A DNA stretch of 64,000 nucleotides, from assembly GCA_902461815.1 (NCBI GenBank), contig CABPZE010000010.1, positions 1 through 64,000 of the forward strand, given 5' to 3'. The notes below the pieces were generated by a model. The model searched no databases. It saw only the letters and a list, made by a program, of their open reading frames with translations, and had not been told where the DNA came from. This document shows, piece after piece, positions 52,797 to 61,580 of this stretch. Source of the stretch: CAG-390 sp003523225 (GTDB lineage Bacteria > Bacillota > Clostridia > Oscillospirales > CAG-272). Both the position numbers and the translations under genes were made by a program. How positions within the stretch are numbered: the stretch's first letter is position 1; each line of letters starts with the position of its first letter.

Positions 52797-54617
52797 CTAT
52801 TCTTTCGGCTCGGTGTCGGGCGGGAAGGTCTTTACCGTTGGCTCGTACGGGAGCGTAACGGTGCGCTCCGAATGTCCGGCAAGGATTATCTCCATCATAT
52901 TCGGCGAGGAGAACAGGTAGGCGTTCCAGGTCTCGTTCTTGCGTCCGTGACCGCCGAAATTGTAATAATCCCATACGCCCAGCGGCCAGAAGGCAACGCG
53001 GGCGTCGATAAGCTTGTAAAGCTCAACAGTTCCGCCGGGCGCGCCGTGGTGCGCCACCTGAACGATATCGCTCTTAAGCTCATTACCGTAGCATTTTATA
53101 AGCACATCCGTCATTGTATTGCTGGAATCTCCAAGGAACATTATCTTCTGTCCCTCAGCCGTCACCGAGAATACGGCGCTTGTCGTGTTACCGGTGTCGC
53201 AGTCCTTCGGCGCAACCAGCTCGATGGTGGAATAATATTCTATCTCAGCGCCGCCGAAGCTGAATTTCTGCCCCGGATGCGCTTTTATGATCTTTGCGCC
53301 CTTGAAATTTGCGATGCCGCTGTATACGGCTGCCGGATAGCCTTCGTTTATCTTAGCGTATTGCTCCTTGCTCATGAAATTGAAGATGAATCGCTCGACG
53401 GTAAAAATAGTGCGTTCGGATGAATTTGCAAGGCTTCTGAACAGCCCGACATGGTCGCCGTGCGAGTGGGTGAATATCCACGCCGCAATGGTGATGTTGT
53501 TCGGGTCGGCGGCAAGCTTTTTCATCTCGCTTACAAACAGGCTGAGGTTTTTATTATGATTGTATCCGCCATCGATAACGATAAACCTGCCGTCGCGCAG
53601 CCGGAAAATGTAAAGCATACCTATCTGATAATTTGAAATATGCTTTGAGGGATCATAGAGATACTCAAGCCCTACCTGCGTAAGAGTGACGGGACCCGCC
53701 GTGTCGGTGTATTCAGTCTCGTGATCCGGCAGCGCGGTCTTTGAGAGCGGCTCGATAATGAGTCGCGTTTTCTTTTCGTACGCGGTAAAAACAGTGTTGA
53801 GGACATATTTGCCGTCGGGGGTAGTATATGTGCGGTAAAGATTATCGCCTATCTGATTGACGGCGGTAGACACAAAGCCGGCTTCGGCAAGCGGCGCAGC
53901 ATATGCTTCAAACTCGGCGGAGCTCGTCTCTTTTATTATGTACATAAGGCAGCTGTCGCCGCAGTCCCACAGGCTTTCTATCTTCCCAGACGTGTTGTAT
54001 ATCGGCAGGGTGGAAAGCATACTGTTGCCGCTTCCGCTGACAGAAAAATCAGCCGGGAGCACCAGTTCCCCGCTTTCCCTTACATAATAGTCATACAGCT
54101 TATTTGAAAGCAACTCGGCGGCTCCCTTATAGCCGACGTCGTCGGAGGCAAGCACCACGAGCTTGTTTCCCGAAACAAATATCGAAAATCCGGCGTAATT
54201 TGTATATGTGATACCGGCATCGCTTTCGGGTCTGTTGGTCTTGCCGACAAGAATTTCAATGGCGGAGCTGTCCGCCTCCTTCCCCGGCTCGAGATAGTCG
54301 TCGGATATTACCGGCAGGACGCCGGTAACGGCTTCGATCCCGCGGCGGATGGCAACGGCGGCGTCCTTGACACTTTGAGTTGTCAGCCCCGGACGGATAA
54401 CCGAGCATACCGCCTCTCCTCCGCGCAGAACAACAAAGTCCTGCGCGGAGGGATCTTCCTCTCCGGTCTGAACAGCAGAGACGGAACTACCGCCATCTGT
54501 CTGTTTTTGCGGCGAGCAGCCTGAAAGAATGATAACGATCAGTCCGACCACCATCATCGCCGCGAGAATGATGCAGATTATCTGCGTCAGTCTCTTTTTG
54601 ACATTCTGCTTTATCAT
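52797..54617 (-). CDS. Metallo-beta-lactamase-fold lipoprotein
   Basis: A 606-residue exported protein. The N-terminus has a membrane segment ending in the lipobox LSGC (Cys at about 34). A region of about 270 residues without a recognised family follows. The MBL-fold domain comes from about residue 310, with the zinc motif HSHGDH (384-389), FLGDSS and AHHGAPG near the end, the ComEC/Rec2-like ordering. It probably sits on the outer face of the membrane and hydrolyses a nucleic acid, phosphodiester or other ester; substrate unknown. ATG 54617 has AAAGGTGG; GTG 54626 overlaps that site. Confidence 0.8.
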   Translation of the reverse strand: MIKQNVKKRLTQIICIILAAMMVVGLIVIILSGCSPQKQTDGGSSVSAVQTGEEDPSAQDFVVLRGGEAVCSVIRPGLTTQSVKDAAVAIRRGIEAVTGVLPVISDDYLEPGKEADSSAIEILVGKTNRPESDAGITYTNYAGFSIFVSGNKLVVLASDDVGYKGAAELLSNKLYDYYVRESGELVLPADFSVSGSGNSMLSTLPIYNTSGKIESLWDCGDSCLMYIIKETSSAEFEAYAAPLAEAGFVSTAVNQIGDNLYRTYTTPDGKYVLNTVFTAYEKKTRLIIEPLSKTALPDHETEYTDTAGPVTLTQVGLEYLYDPSKHISNYQIGMLYIFRLRDGRFIVIDGGYNHNKNLSLFVSEMKKLAADPNNITIAAWIFTHSHGDHVGLFRSLANSSERTIFTVERFIFNFMSKEQYAKINEGYPAAVYSGIANFKGAKIIKAHPGQKFSFGGAEIEYYSTIELVAPKDCDTGNTTSAVFSVTAEGQKIMFLGDSSNTMTDVLIKCYGNELKSDIVQVAHHGAPGGTVELYKLIDARVAFWPLGVWDYYNFGGHGRKNETWNAYLFSSPNMMEIILAGHSERTVTLPYEPTVKTFPPDTEPKE

Positions 54618-54778
54618 GACAACCACCTTTCCGGAATCAGACAGGCGCGCATAGCAGCCGCGCGCCGTGCTGTGATTTATTATAGCATTATTGCCTCATT
54701 CAGTCAAGAGAATATTTCAACTCTGCCGCACCTAAAACGACTGCTTTTTTACATATTCCGACCGCAGGTAGGCAAAAA

Positions 54779-54800
54779 GGGCTGCCGTGCACGGCAGCCC
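54779..54800 (-). terminator. Terminator of the aminotransferase-deoB operon
   Basis: GGGCTGCCGTG and CACGGCAGCCC form a perfect palindrome; TTTTT follows on the minus strand. Confidence 0.85.
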
Positions 54801-54817
54801 ACATGCAAGTATTCGAT

Positions 54818-56431
54818 TCAGGGTTTAAGATTCTCCGGCGTAAAACCGCGCGGCAGAAGCCCTTCAAGGGTATAAGTCTCATATTCGCCGTCCCTGCCCG
54901 TGTCAAGATACACCATAAATTCTCCGGGTCGGCAGAATTCCGCCATGACCTGACGGCAGACCCCGCAGGGTGGGAATGCTCCCTCAACCTTTCCCTCGCG
55001 TCCTCCGGTCACGGCAATTGCGGCAAAGTCGCGCTCTCCCTCGCTTACTGCTTTGAAAAACGCCGTTCTCTCCGCGCAGTTTGTCGGAGAATAGGATGCG
55101 GACTCAATATTGCAGCCGGTGTAGACCTTACCGTCCGCGGTAAGCAGCGCTGCACCGACCGTATGGTGCGAATAAGGCGCATATGCGCGGCTCATGGCGT
55201 CCCGCGCCGCCTCGATAAGAACGTGCGGAGGGTTGGCAAGCTGTGCGGCAAAGCCGCGTGAAACGGTTTTGTATTCCACCCCCAGCAGGTCGCACACGGT
55301 GGCGGCGACATTGTCAAAGCCGGAACGCGTGCCGAGATCCTGCGGCTCGATCCCCTTTCCCGCGATTATCAGCGGGATATACTCGCGCGTATGGTCGGTG
55401 GTCTTTGCAAAGCGCGGGTCACAGCCGTGGTCGGCAGTTATCATGACCACGTCGTCATCACCGAGCGTCGGCAGGAAAGTTCCGAGCCACCTGTCAAATT
55501 CCGATATCGCCCCCGCATAGCCGTCGGTATCGCGTCGGTGCCCGTATTTTGAATCAAAATCCACAAGATTTACAAAGCAAAGCCCTGAAAAATCCCTCTC
55601 CGCATATGCTGAGGTCTTTTTCATGCCGTCGGCATTGTCCTCGGCGTAGACAAAATCGGTAAGTCCGCGCCCGGCAAAAATATCGTGTATCTTGCCGACT
55701 CCAAGAGTCTCAAGCCCGGCGCGCGAAACAGCGTCAAGCATGGTATCCCGCGGCGGCTCGAGCGAAAAATCGTGACGGCGCGAGGTGCGGTAAAAGTCCG
55801 GATATTCACCGGCAAAGGGACGCGCAATGACCCTGCCCACCGCGTGCTTTCCGGTCAGTATGCGCCGCGCGATACGGCAATACTCATAAAGCTGCTCCGG
55901 CGGCACGACGTCCTCGTGCGCGGCTATCTGAAACACGCTGTCCGCCGAGGTATATACGATAAGGTCGCCGCTTTTGATATGCTCGCGCCCGTAATCGTGT
56001 ATTACGGCAGTGCCGGAATAGGGCAGATTGCAAAGCACCCCGCGTCCGGTCGCTGCGCTGAAAGCGTCGATCACCTCGTCGGGAAATCCGTCCGGATATG
56101 TCGGCATCGGTGTGTCCGAAATTATCCCCGCAAGCTCCCAGTGACCGATTGTTGTATCCTTGCCGCGTGAAAGCTCCCGCAGGCGCGCGACCGCTCCGGT
56201 ATACCCTGCCCCGGTCGGAACGGGATCTTTATCAGCCTGACCGTCGATGGCAAAAAGCCCGAGCCGCGTAAGGTTTGGGGCGGAAAACGCGGGGCTGCCC
56301 GCAACCGAGCGCAGCGTATCGCTGCCCCGGTCGCCTCCCTCGGCGGTCACGCCGAATTCTCCGGCGTCGGGAGCTTCCCCGATGCCGAAGCTGTCAAGAA
56401 CTATAAGAAATACTCTCTTTGCTTTTTTCAT
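54818..56431 (-). CDS. Fused phosphopentomutase and cytidine deaminase
   Basis: One 537-residue frame encodes two enzymes. Residues 1 to about 400 are phosphopentomutase (DeoB): VLDSFGIGEAPDAG, GKDTTIGHWE, VNLVDFDSKYGHRRD, TADHGCDP and DHTREYIPL, with the metal ligands intact. Residues about 406-537 are cytidine deaminase: YAPYSHHTVGAAL, the zinc Cys and catalytic Glu in NCAER, and PPCGVCRQ with the other two cysteines. Both halves look active. No stop or ribosome site separates them. ATG 56431 is preceded by AAAGGA at somewhat long spacing; an ATG at 56452 is possible. Acts in nucleoside salvage after deoD. Confidence 0.93.
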   Translation of the reverse strand: MKKAKRVFLIVLDSFGIGEAPDAGEFGVTAEGGDRGSDTLRSVAGSPAFSAPNLTRLGLFAIDGQADKDPVPTGAGYTGAVARLRELSRGKDTTIGHWELAGIISDTPMPTYPDGFPDEVIDAFSAATGRGVLCNLPYSGTAVIHDYGREHIKSGDLIVYTSADSVFQIAAHEDVVPPEQLYEYCRIARRILTGKHAVGRVIARPFAGEYPDFYRTSRRHDFSLEPPRDTMLDAVSRAGLETLGVGKIHDIFAGRGLTDFVYAEDNADGMKKTSAYAERDFSGLCFVNLVDFDSKYGHRRDTDGYAGAISEFDRWLGTFLPTLGDDDVVMITADHGCDPRFAKTTDHTREYIPLIIAGKGIEPQDLGTRSGFDNVAATVCDLLGVEYKTVSRGFAAQLANPPHVLIEAARDAMSRAYAPYSHHTVGAALLTADGKVYTGCNIESASYSPTNCAERTAFFKAVSEGERDFAAIAVTGGREGKVEGAFPPCGVCRQVMAEFCRPGEFMVYLDTGRDGEYETYTLEGLLPRGFTPENLKP

Positions 56432-56490
56432 TTTTCGTGCCGTTCCTTTCATCCGCAATTAAAACAACGGTCAGCGGCAGTGCCGATACC

Positions 56491-57222
56491 TTATTGTTTT
56501 TCCAACGCGACAGCCGTTTCCAGCGCGACCTCCATCATCTGGGTAAATGAGTTCTGGCGCTCCTCTGCAGTGGTCGCCTCGTGGGTCAGAAGATGGTCCG
56601 AGATCGTACATATGGCAAGGGCATTCTTTCCGGCGCGCGCGGCGTTCATGTAAAGTGCCGCCGCCTCCATTTCCACCGCCATAATGCCCATAGCCGCCCA
56701 GCGCCCCGAGGCGTCGGGGTCATCGCCGTAAAAGGTGTCGGAGGAGAGCAGATTGCCTACGTGATATCTCGCGCCCAGCTTTTCGCAGGCGGCAACCGCC
56801 TCGCGCAGCATAGTGTAACTGGCTATTGCCGAAAAGCTGCCGGAAAGCCGGTACTGTGCGGCAAAGTTCGAGTTGGTTGAAGCACCCTGCCCGATAACGA
56901 TATCGCGAACGCAGATATCCTTCTGCATTCCGCCCGCCGAGCCTATGCGCATGATATTCTCGACACCGAAAAAGTTGAAAAGCTCGTAGCTGTATATTCC
57001 GATCGAAGGCATTCCCATGCCGGACGCCATGACGCTGACGCGCACACCGCGGTATTCACCGGTATATCCCTGAATACCGCGGACATTGTTTACAAGCTTT
57101 GCCTTGTCAAGATAGTTTTCCGCAATGAATTTTGCCCGCAGCGGATCACCGGGCATAAGCACCGTCCGTGCAAAATCCTCGGGACGGGCGTTGATATGTG
57201 GGGTAGGATACGGAAGCGACAT
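56491..57222 (-). CDS. deoD: Purine nucleoside phosphorylase
   Basis: A 243-residue enzyme splitting purine (deoxy)nucleosides with phosphate. The family patterns MPGDPLRAKFIAENYL, VMASGMGMPSIGIYSYEL, RIGSAGG, the catalytic region MEAAALYMNA and ISDHLLTHE are seen. The product deoxyribose-1-phosphate is the substrate of the fused DeoB-Cdd encoded 59 bp downstream. ATG 57222 follows AAGGAGG. Confidence 0.95.
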   Translation of the reverse strand: MSLPYPTPHINARPEDFARTVLMPGDPLRAKFIAENYLDKAKLVNNVRGIQGYTGEYRGVRVSVMASGMGMPSIGIYSYELFNFFGVENIMRIGSAGGMQKDICVRDIVIGQGASTNSNFAAQYRLSGSFSAIASYTMLREAVAACEKLGARYHVGNLLSSDTFYGDDPDASGRWAAMGIMAVEMEAAALYMNAARAGKNALAICTISDHLLTHEATTAEERQNSFTQMMEVALETAVALEKQ

Positions 57223-57259
57223 CGTATTTTCCTCCTTGAAAATTTAATATCCGAATAAT

Positions 57260-57859
57260 TTATCTGCCGGTCTTTTCCTCAGCCTGCTGTCTTGCGACCG
57301 CACGGCTCCAGCATTTGTAGCACATTGCAACGTATGTATCATTGCCGCCAAGCAGCACCTGCTCGCCCTCGGTGACTATTCTGCCCTGACTGTCAAGTCG
57401 GGCGTTCACCGACGCTTTCATGCCGCAGGAGCAGACTGTCTTTATCTCGGTTATCGAATCGGCGATCTCAAAAAGCCGTCGGCTGCCCGGGAACAGGCAG
57501 GTGCGGAAATCGGTGCGAAGCCCGAAGCAAAGCACGGGGATGTCAAAATCATCGGCAATGCGGCGCATTGCATCTATCTGAGCCGGCGTAAAAAACTGAG
57601 CCTCGTCGGCAATTATCACGTCGTCCCCGACGCCCCTGCCGCAAAAACGCTCAAAAAGATCGCACTCCGGGGTGATCACCTCTCCCTCGGCGGAGAGTCC
57701 TATGCGGGAGCATACCGCTCCGTCGCCGTCGCGGGTGTCGGTCGAGGGCTTGATAAGCCACACCCTCATCCCGCGTTCTTCGTAATTGAACTTGGTTATC
57801 AGCGCCTGAGCCGTCTTTGACGACCCCATAGCGCCGTATTTGAAATATAGCTTTGCCAT
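57260..57859 (-). CDS. tdk: Thymidine kinase
   Basis: A 199-residue type II thymidine kinase. P-loop GAMGSSKT (about 9-16), DEAQFF, the lasso segment, and a zinc site of four cysteines (CSCG and CYKC, about 143-186). Pyrimidine salvage. It lies between the HD protein and deoD with short gaps. Confidence 0.95.
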   Translation of the reverse strand: MAKLYFKYGAMGSSKTAQALITKFNYEERGMRVWLIKPSTDTRDGDGAVCSRIGLSAEGEVITPECDLFERFCGRGVGDDVIIADEAQFFTPAQIDAMRRIADDFDIPVLCFGLRTDFRTCLFPGSRRLFEIADSITEIKTVCSCGMKASVNARLDSQGRIVTEGEQVLLGGNDTYVAMCYKCWSRAVARQQAEEKTGR

Positions 57860-57874
57860 AGTCAGTTCCGCCGC

Positions 57875-58480
57875 TCAGGGATCCTCATCCGGATCCTTTC
57901 CTTCCATAAAGTATGCCGCCTCCATGTCCGCAACAGAAAGCGCAAAGGCAAGCGGGAACATCTCAAGCGCTTTTCCCACCGTTCCGTTGTCCTCGGTGCC
58001 GGAAAAGCCCATGTGATAGCGTATTGCAAAAGCCTCGTCACGCGTCAGCCGCATAAATCCTGATATGATATATACCGATTTTTCGCCGTGACCGTATGGC
58101 AGACGGTCGTCGATGGTGTAATAAGGCACTGCCGTCCACACCCCGTTCTTTTTGACGTTGCGGCTTTCGACACGGTAAAAATTCACCTTGCAGAGGTCGT
58201 GCAGCAACGCGGATATGGCAATGCTTTCATCGTCGTAATGTATGCCGTACATCTCCTTCATCCGCGGACGCGCCAGCTGATCGCACAGGCAGTCGTAAAC
58301 ATTCAGACTGTGGCGGCAAAGTCCGCCGGTCTCCGCGCCGTGATATCTTGTGGAAGCGGGGGCGGTGAAAAAATCACTTGACTCGGAGCAGAGAAACCGT
58401 AATAGCTCCTCCGAGCCCTCGCGTTTTATTTTGTCCCTGTAAATACCGATAAATCGCTCTCTGTCTGTCCTGTCTGCCAT
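57875..58480 (-). CDS. HD-domain hydrolase
   Basis: A 201-residue HD-superfamily protein: CRHSLNVYD with a metal histidine, LLHDLCKVNFY with the HD pair, RYHMGFSG, and VADMEAAYFM near the end. It may be a 3'-5' exonuclease or nucleotidase of the YhaM type, or an uncharacterised phosphohydrolase; the sequence does not decide. It lies in the operon between pgsA and tdk, so a link to nucleotide salvage is possible. Confidence 0.8.
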   Translation of the reverse strand: MADRTDRERFIGIYRDKIKREGSEELLRFLCSESSDFFTAPASTRYHGAETGGLCRHSLNVYDCLCDQLARPRMKEMYGIHYDDESIAISALLHDLCKVNFYRVESRNVKKNGVWTAVPYYTIDDRLPYGHGEKSVYIISGFMRLTRDEAFAIRYHMGFSGTEDNGTVGKALEMFPLAFALSVADMEAAYFMEGKDPDEDP

Positions 58481-58531
58481 AGATCCCGAATTCCTTTCTT
58501 TTGTAGGTGTGATGAATTGTAAAAAATTATT

Positions 58532-59149
58532 TCAGCTCTCCGGATCAACATATTTCCAGAGCTTCAGGAAATAATCGACGCCTGACCAGACGGTCATAAC
58601 TGTGGTAATTATTCCGGAGACGAGGGAGAGCGGCTGAAGCGCTATAAACTCCGCGGCATTCTCTCCCAGCGGGAGCAGCCTCAAGATCAGCGGCTCAACA
58701 AGCAGAGCCGTCACCGTGACTATCTGAGACACGGTCTTGACCTTTCCGAGCATACTTGCCGGAACGACCACGCCGCGCCCTGCGGTTACAAGACGTATTG
58801 AAGTTACCCCCAGCTCGCGGAAAACTATCGCCAGCACCGTCCAGAACAGCCATGAGCTGACGTTATCGTAGCGATAGAGGATCGCCATCATGGTGCCTAT
58901 GACCATGAATTTGTCGGCAAGCGGATCAAGCAGCTTACCGAAGTCGGTGATAAGACCGCGGCTGCGCGCTATTTTTCCGTCAAGACAGTCGGTTACCGAG
59001 GCGGCGACAAAAAGCATCGCCGCAATTAGGCGCGAAAGCCACTCGGGTACAAGTGTGACGGGCAGAAGCACCGCCGCGATGCAGAATGGCACCATAATAA
59101 GTCTGGCAAGAGTCAGACGGTTCGGGAGGTTCAGCTTGGCTTTGCTCAT
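58532..59149 (-). CDS. pgsA: CDP-diacylglycerol-glycerol-3-phosphate 3-phosphatidyltransferase
   Basis: A 205-residue membrane enzyme making phosphatidylglycerol phosphate. The CDP-alcohol phosphotransferase motif is complete: DCLDGKIARSRG, then DFGKLLDPLADKF. Five to six membrane helices. It follows rimO by 53 bp as in many Gram-positives. Confidence 0.94.
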   Translation of the reverse strand: MSKAKLNLPNRLTLARLIMVPFCIAAVLLPVTLVPEWLSRLIAAMLFVAASVTDCLDGKIARSRGLITDFGKLLDPLADKFMVIGTMMAILYRYDNVSSWLFWTVLAIVFRELGVTSIRLVTAGRGVVVPASMLGKVKTVSQIVTVTALLVEPLILRLLPLGENAAEFIALQPLSLVSGIITTVMTVWSGVDYFLKLWKYVDPES

Positions 59150-59202
59150 AAGATCATTGCCTTTCTTTGCACTGTGCGCCCGATGTCACAGACGCAAACG
59201 GT

Positions 59203-60531
59203 TTATTTTGTAACAACACTGCCGCAGAGGTCGTAATCCAGCACCTCGGTTATCTTTACATCAACAAGAGAACCGGGAGCTATACGGCGCGGCGCACGGA
59301 AATACACCTTGCCGTCAATTTCCGGCGCGTCGGCATAGCTGCGCCCGAAATGCAGCTCGGAGACCGGATCAAAGTCCTCGCAGAGGACGCGCAGGGTAGT
59401 GCCGACACGCGCGCGGTTAAGCTCCTCGCTTATCGCAAGCTGGTCGCGCATGATGATGTCGGCGCGGTCCTGCTTCAACTGCTCGTCTATCTGATCGGGG
59501 AATTCCGCCGCCGGAGTCCCCTCCTCCTGTGAATACGGGAAAACACCGAGCCGGTCAAATCTCGTCTCGTTCACAAAATCGCAAAGCTGCTCAAAATCCT
59601 CCTCCGTCTCACCCGGGAAGCCGGTGATGAAGGTGGTACGTATAACTATTCCCGGCACTTCTCTGCGAAGGTGCGCTATTACCTCTCGTATCATGGCGGA
59701 ATCACCGTGACGGTTCATGCGTCTAAGTACATTGTCGGAAATGTGCTGAAGCGGAATATCAATATATTTCAGCACGCGGGGATTGTCCCGTATCTCGGCG
59801 ACAAGCTCGTCGGTTATCTTGTCCGGATAGCAGTAAAGCAGGCGGAAGAAGACCGACTTCGTCGCCGCAGTCAGCTCGCGCAGAAGTCTGGCAAGCGAAT
59901 ATTCGCCGTAAAGGTCTGCACCGTAGCGCGTAATGTCCTGAGCAATAATATTGATCTCCCGTGCGCCGAGAGACTCAAGCTCGCGCGCCTCGGAGACAAG
60001 CTCTTCTATCGGACGGCTGCGGTATTTTCCGCGGATATAAGGTATGGCGCAATAGGTGCAGCGGTTGTCGCACCCCTCAGCTATCTTGAGGTAAGTCCAG
60101 AAGGTCGGCGTGGTAAGCACGCGGTCGCCGCCCAGCTCCACCTCATCCTTCGGACGGAAGGAGGTATATCCCCTCTCTCCGCGCTCGACCGATTGCACCG
60201 CCTCCACAATATCATGTATCGAGCCGATACCCAGTATCGCGTCCACTTCGGGAAATTCCTTCAGCACCTCCTCGCGGTATCTCTCCGTCATGCAGCCGGT
60301 CACGATGATGCCCTTGAGCGTATGGTTGGTCTTGAGCCACGCCACATCGAGAATGTTGTCTATCGACTCGCGCTTTGCCGCCTCGATAAAGGCGCAGGTG
60401 TTTATCACGATAATATCCGCCTCGGTCTCCTCCGGCGTGATCTCATAGCCTGCATTGCGCAGCTCGTTAAGCATGACCTCGGTGTCAAGCTGATTTTTCG
60501 GACAGCCGAGGGAAACAAATCCTATTTTCAT
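59203..60531 (-). CDS. rimO: Ribosomal protein S12 methylthiotransferase
   Basis: A 442-residue radical SAM methylthiotransferase acting on an aspartate of S12. N-terminal UPF0004 domain with SLGCPKNQLDTE, NTCAFIE and VTGCMTERY cysteines; radical SAM motif CDNRCTYCAIP; C-terminal TRAM domain. The wording of the motifs separates it from MiaB and MtaB. It is 23 bp after trpS. Confidence 0.95.
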   Translation of the reverse strand: MKIGFVSLGCPKNQLDTEVMLNELRNAGYEITPEETEADIIVINTCAFIEAAKRESIDNILDVAWLKTNHTLKGIIVTGCMTERYREEVLKEFPEVDAILGIGSIHDIVEAVQSVERGERGYTSFRPKDEVELGGDRVLTTPTFWTYLKIAEGCDNRCTYCAIPYIRGKYRSRPIEELVSEARELESLGAREINIIAQDITRYGADLYGEYSLARLLRELTAATKSVFFRLLYCYPDKITDELVAEIRDNPRVLKYIDIPLQHISDNVLRRMNRHGDSAMIREVIAHLRREVPGIVIRTTFITGFPGETEEDFEQLCDFVNETRFDRLGVFPYSQEEGTPAAEFPDQIDEQLKQDRADIIMRDQLAISEELNRARVGTTLRVLCEDFDPVSELHFGRSYADAPEIDGKVYFRAPRRIAPGSLVDVKITEVLDYDLCGSVVTK

Positions 60532-60554
60532 GTGTAAAAACCTCCGGTAAGGGT

Positions 60555-61553
60555 TCAGAGCGTTACAAAGCCCAGCTTGCGGCGCACCTTGGAAAGAGTC
60601 TTGCGCGCATAATAGGTCGCCTCGGACGCACCCTTCTTCATTACCTCCTCAAGGTAACCCTTGTCGGCAAGCAGACGGGAATATTCCTCGCGCACCGGAG
60701 CGAGCCGTTCGGCAACCGCCTCGCCTACCGCGAGCTTGAAATCGGCATATCCGCGTCCGTCAAATTCACGTTCGATATCACCGTCGCTTTTTCCGGTCAC
60801 GCAGGAATATATCGTTATAAGGTTGTTCACACCGTCCTTGCCCTCGGCACGGCGCACCTCGCTGCCCGAATCGGTGACGGCACGGCGGAATTTGCGTATT
60901 ATGGTGTCGCGGTCGTCAAGAATACGCACCACAGCGTTTTCGTTTTCATCAGACTTGCTCATTTTCTTTGTCGGGTCGGCAAGGGACATTATCTTCGCCC
61001 CCGACTTTGAGATCACAGGCTCGGATACGGTAAATGTGCCGGGATAAAGCTGATTGAAGCGCTCGGCAATATTGCGCGCCAGCTCAACGTGCTGCTTCTG
61101 GTCGATGCCCACAGGAACCACATCGGTCTGATAAAGCAGGATGTCCGCCGCCATAAGCACAGGGTAGGTAAAAAGTCCGGCGTTTATGTTGTCGGCGTGG
61201 CGGGCGCTCTTATCCTTGAACTGTGTCATGCGGGAAAGCTCGCCGAACATAGTAAAGCAGTCAAGCATCCACGCCATCTCGGTATGAGCCGGAACGTGAG
61301 ACTGCACATAAAGCGTGTTTTTTTCGGGGTCAAGACCGCAGGCAATGTAAAGCGCCAGCGTCTCGTAGGTGCGGCGGCGCAGCTCGGCGGGTATCTGCCG
61401 CACGGTTATTGCGTGCTGATCGACCACGCAGTAAAAGCATTTATACTGTTCACTGTACTCGGAGAAGTTCTTGATAGCTCCGAGATAATTTCCTATCGTC
61501 AGATTTCCGCTGGGCTGAACGCCCGAAAAAGAAACTTTTTTTTCGTCAAGCAT
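60555..61553 (-). CDS. trpS: Tryptophanyl-tRNA synthetase
   Basis: A 332-residue class I synthetase. The HIGH-type motif is SGNLTIGNYLGA (N-terminal), and KMSKS is KKMSKSDE. CVVDQHAIT and GIDQKQHVELAR are family segments. ATG 61553 has AGAAAGG in front. No T-box is seen upstream, as only 27 bp separate it from the aminotransferase stop. Confidence 0.95.
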   Translation of the reverse strand: MLDEKKVSFSGVQPSGNLTIGNYLGAIKNFSEYSEQYKCFYCVVDQHAITVRQIPAELRRRTYETLALYIACGLDPEKNTLYVQSHVPAHTEMAWMLDCFTMFGELSRMTQFKDKSARHADNINAGLFTYPVLMAADILLYQTDVVPVGIDQKQHVELARNIAERFNQLYPGTFTVSEPVISKSGAKIMSLADPTKKMSKSDENENAVVRILDDRDTIIRKFRRAVTDSGSEVRRAEGKDGVNNLITIYSCVTGKSDGDIEREFDGRGYADFKLAVGEAVAERLAPVREEYSRLLADKGYLEEVMKKGASEATYYARKTLSKVRRKLGFVTL

Positions 61554-61580
61554 TGAAATTAAACCTTTCTGTCTGAATTC

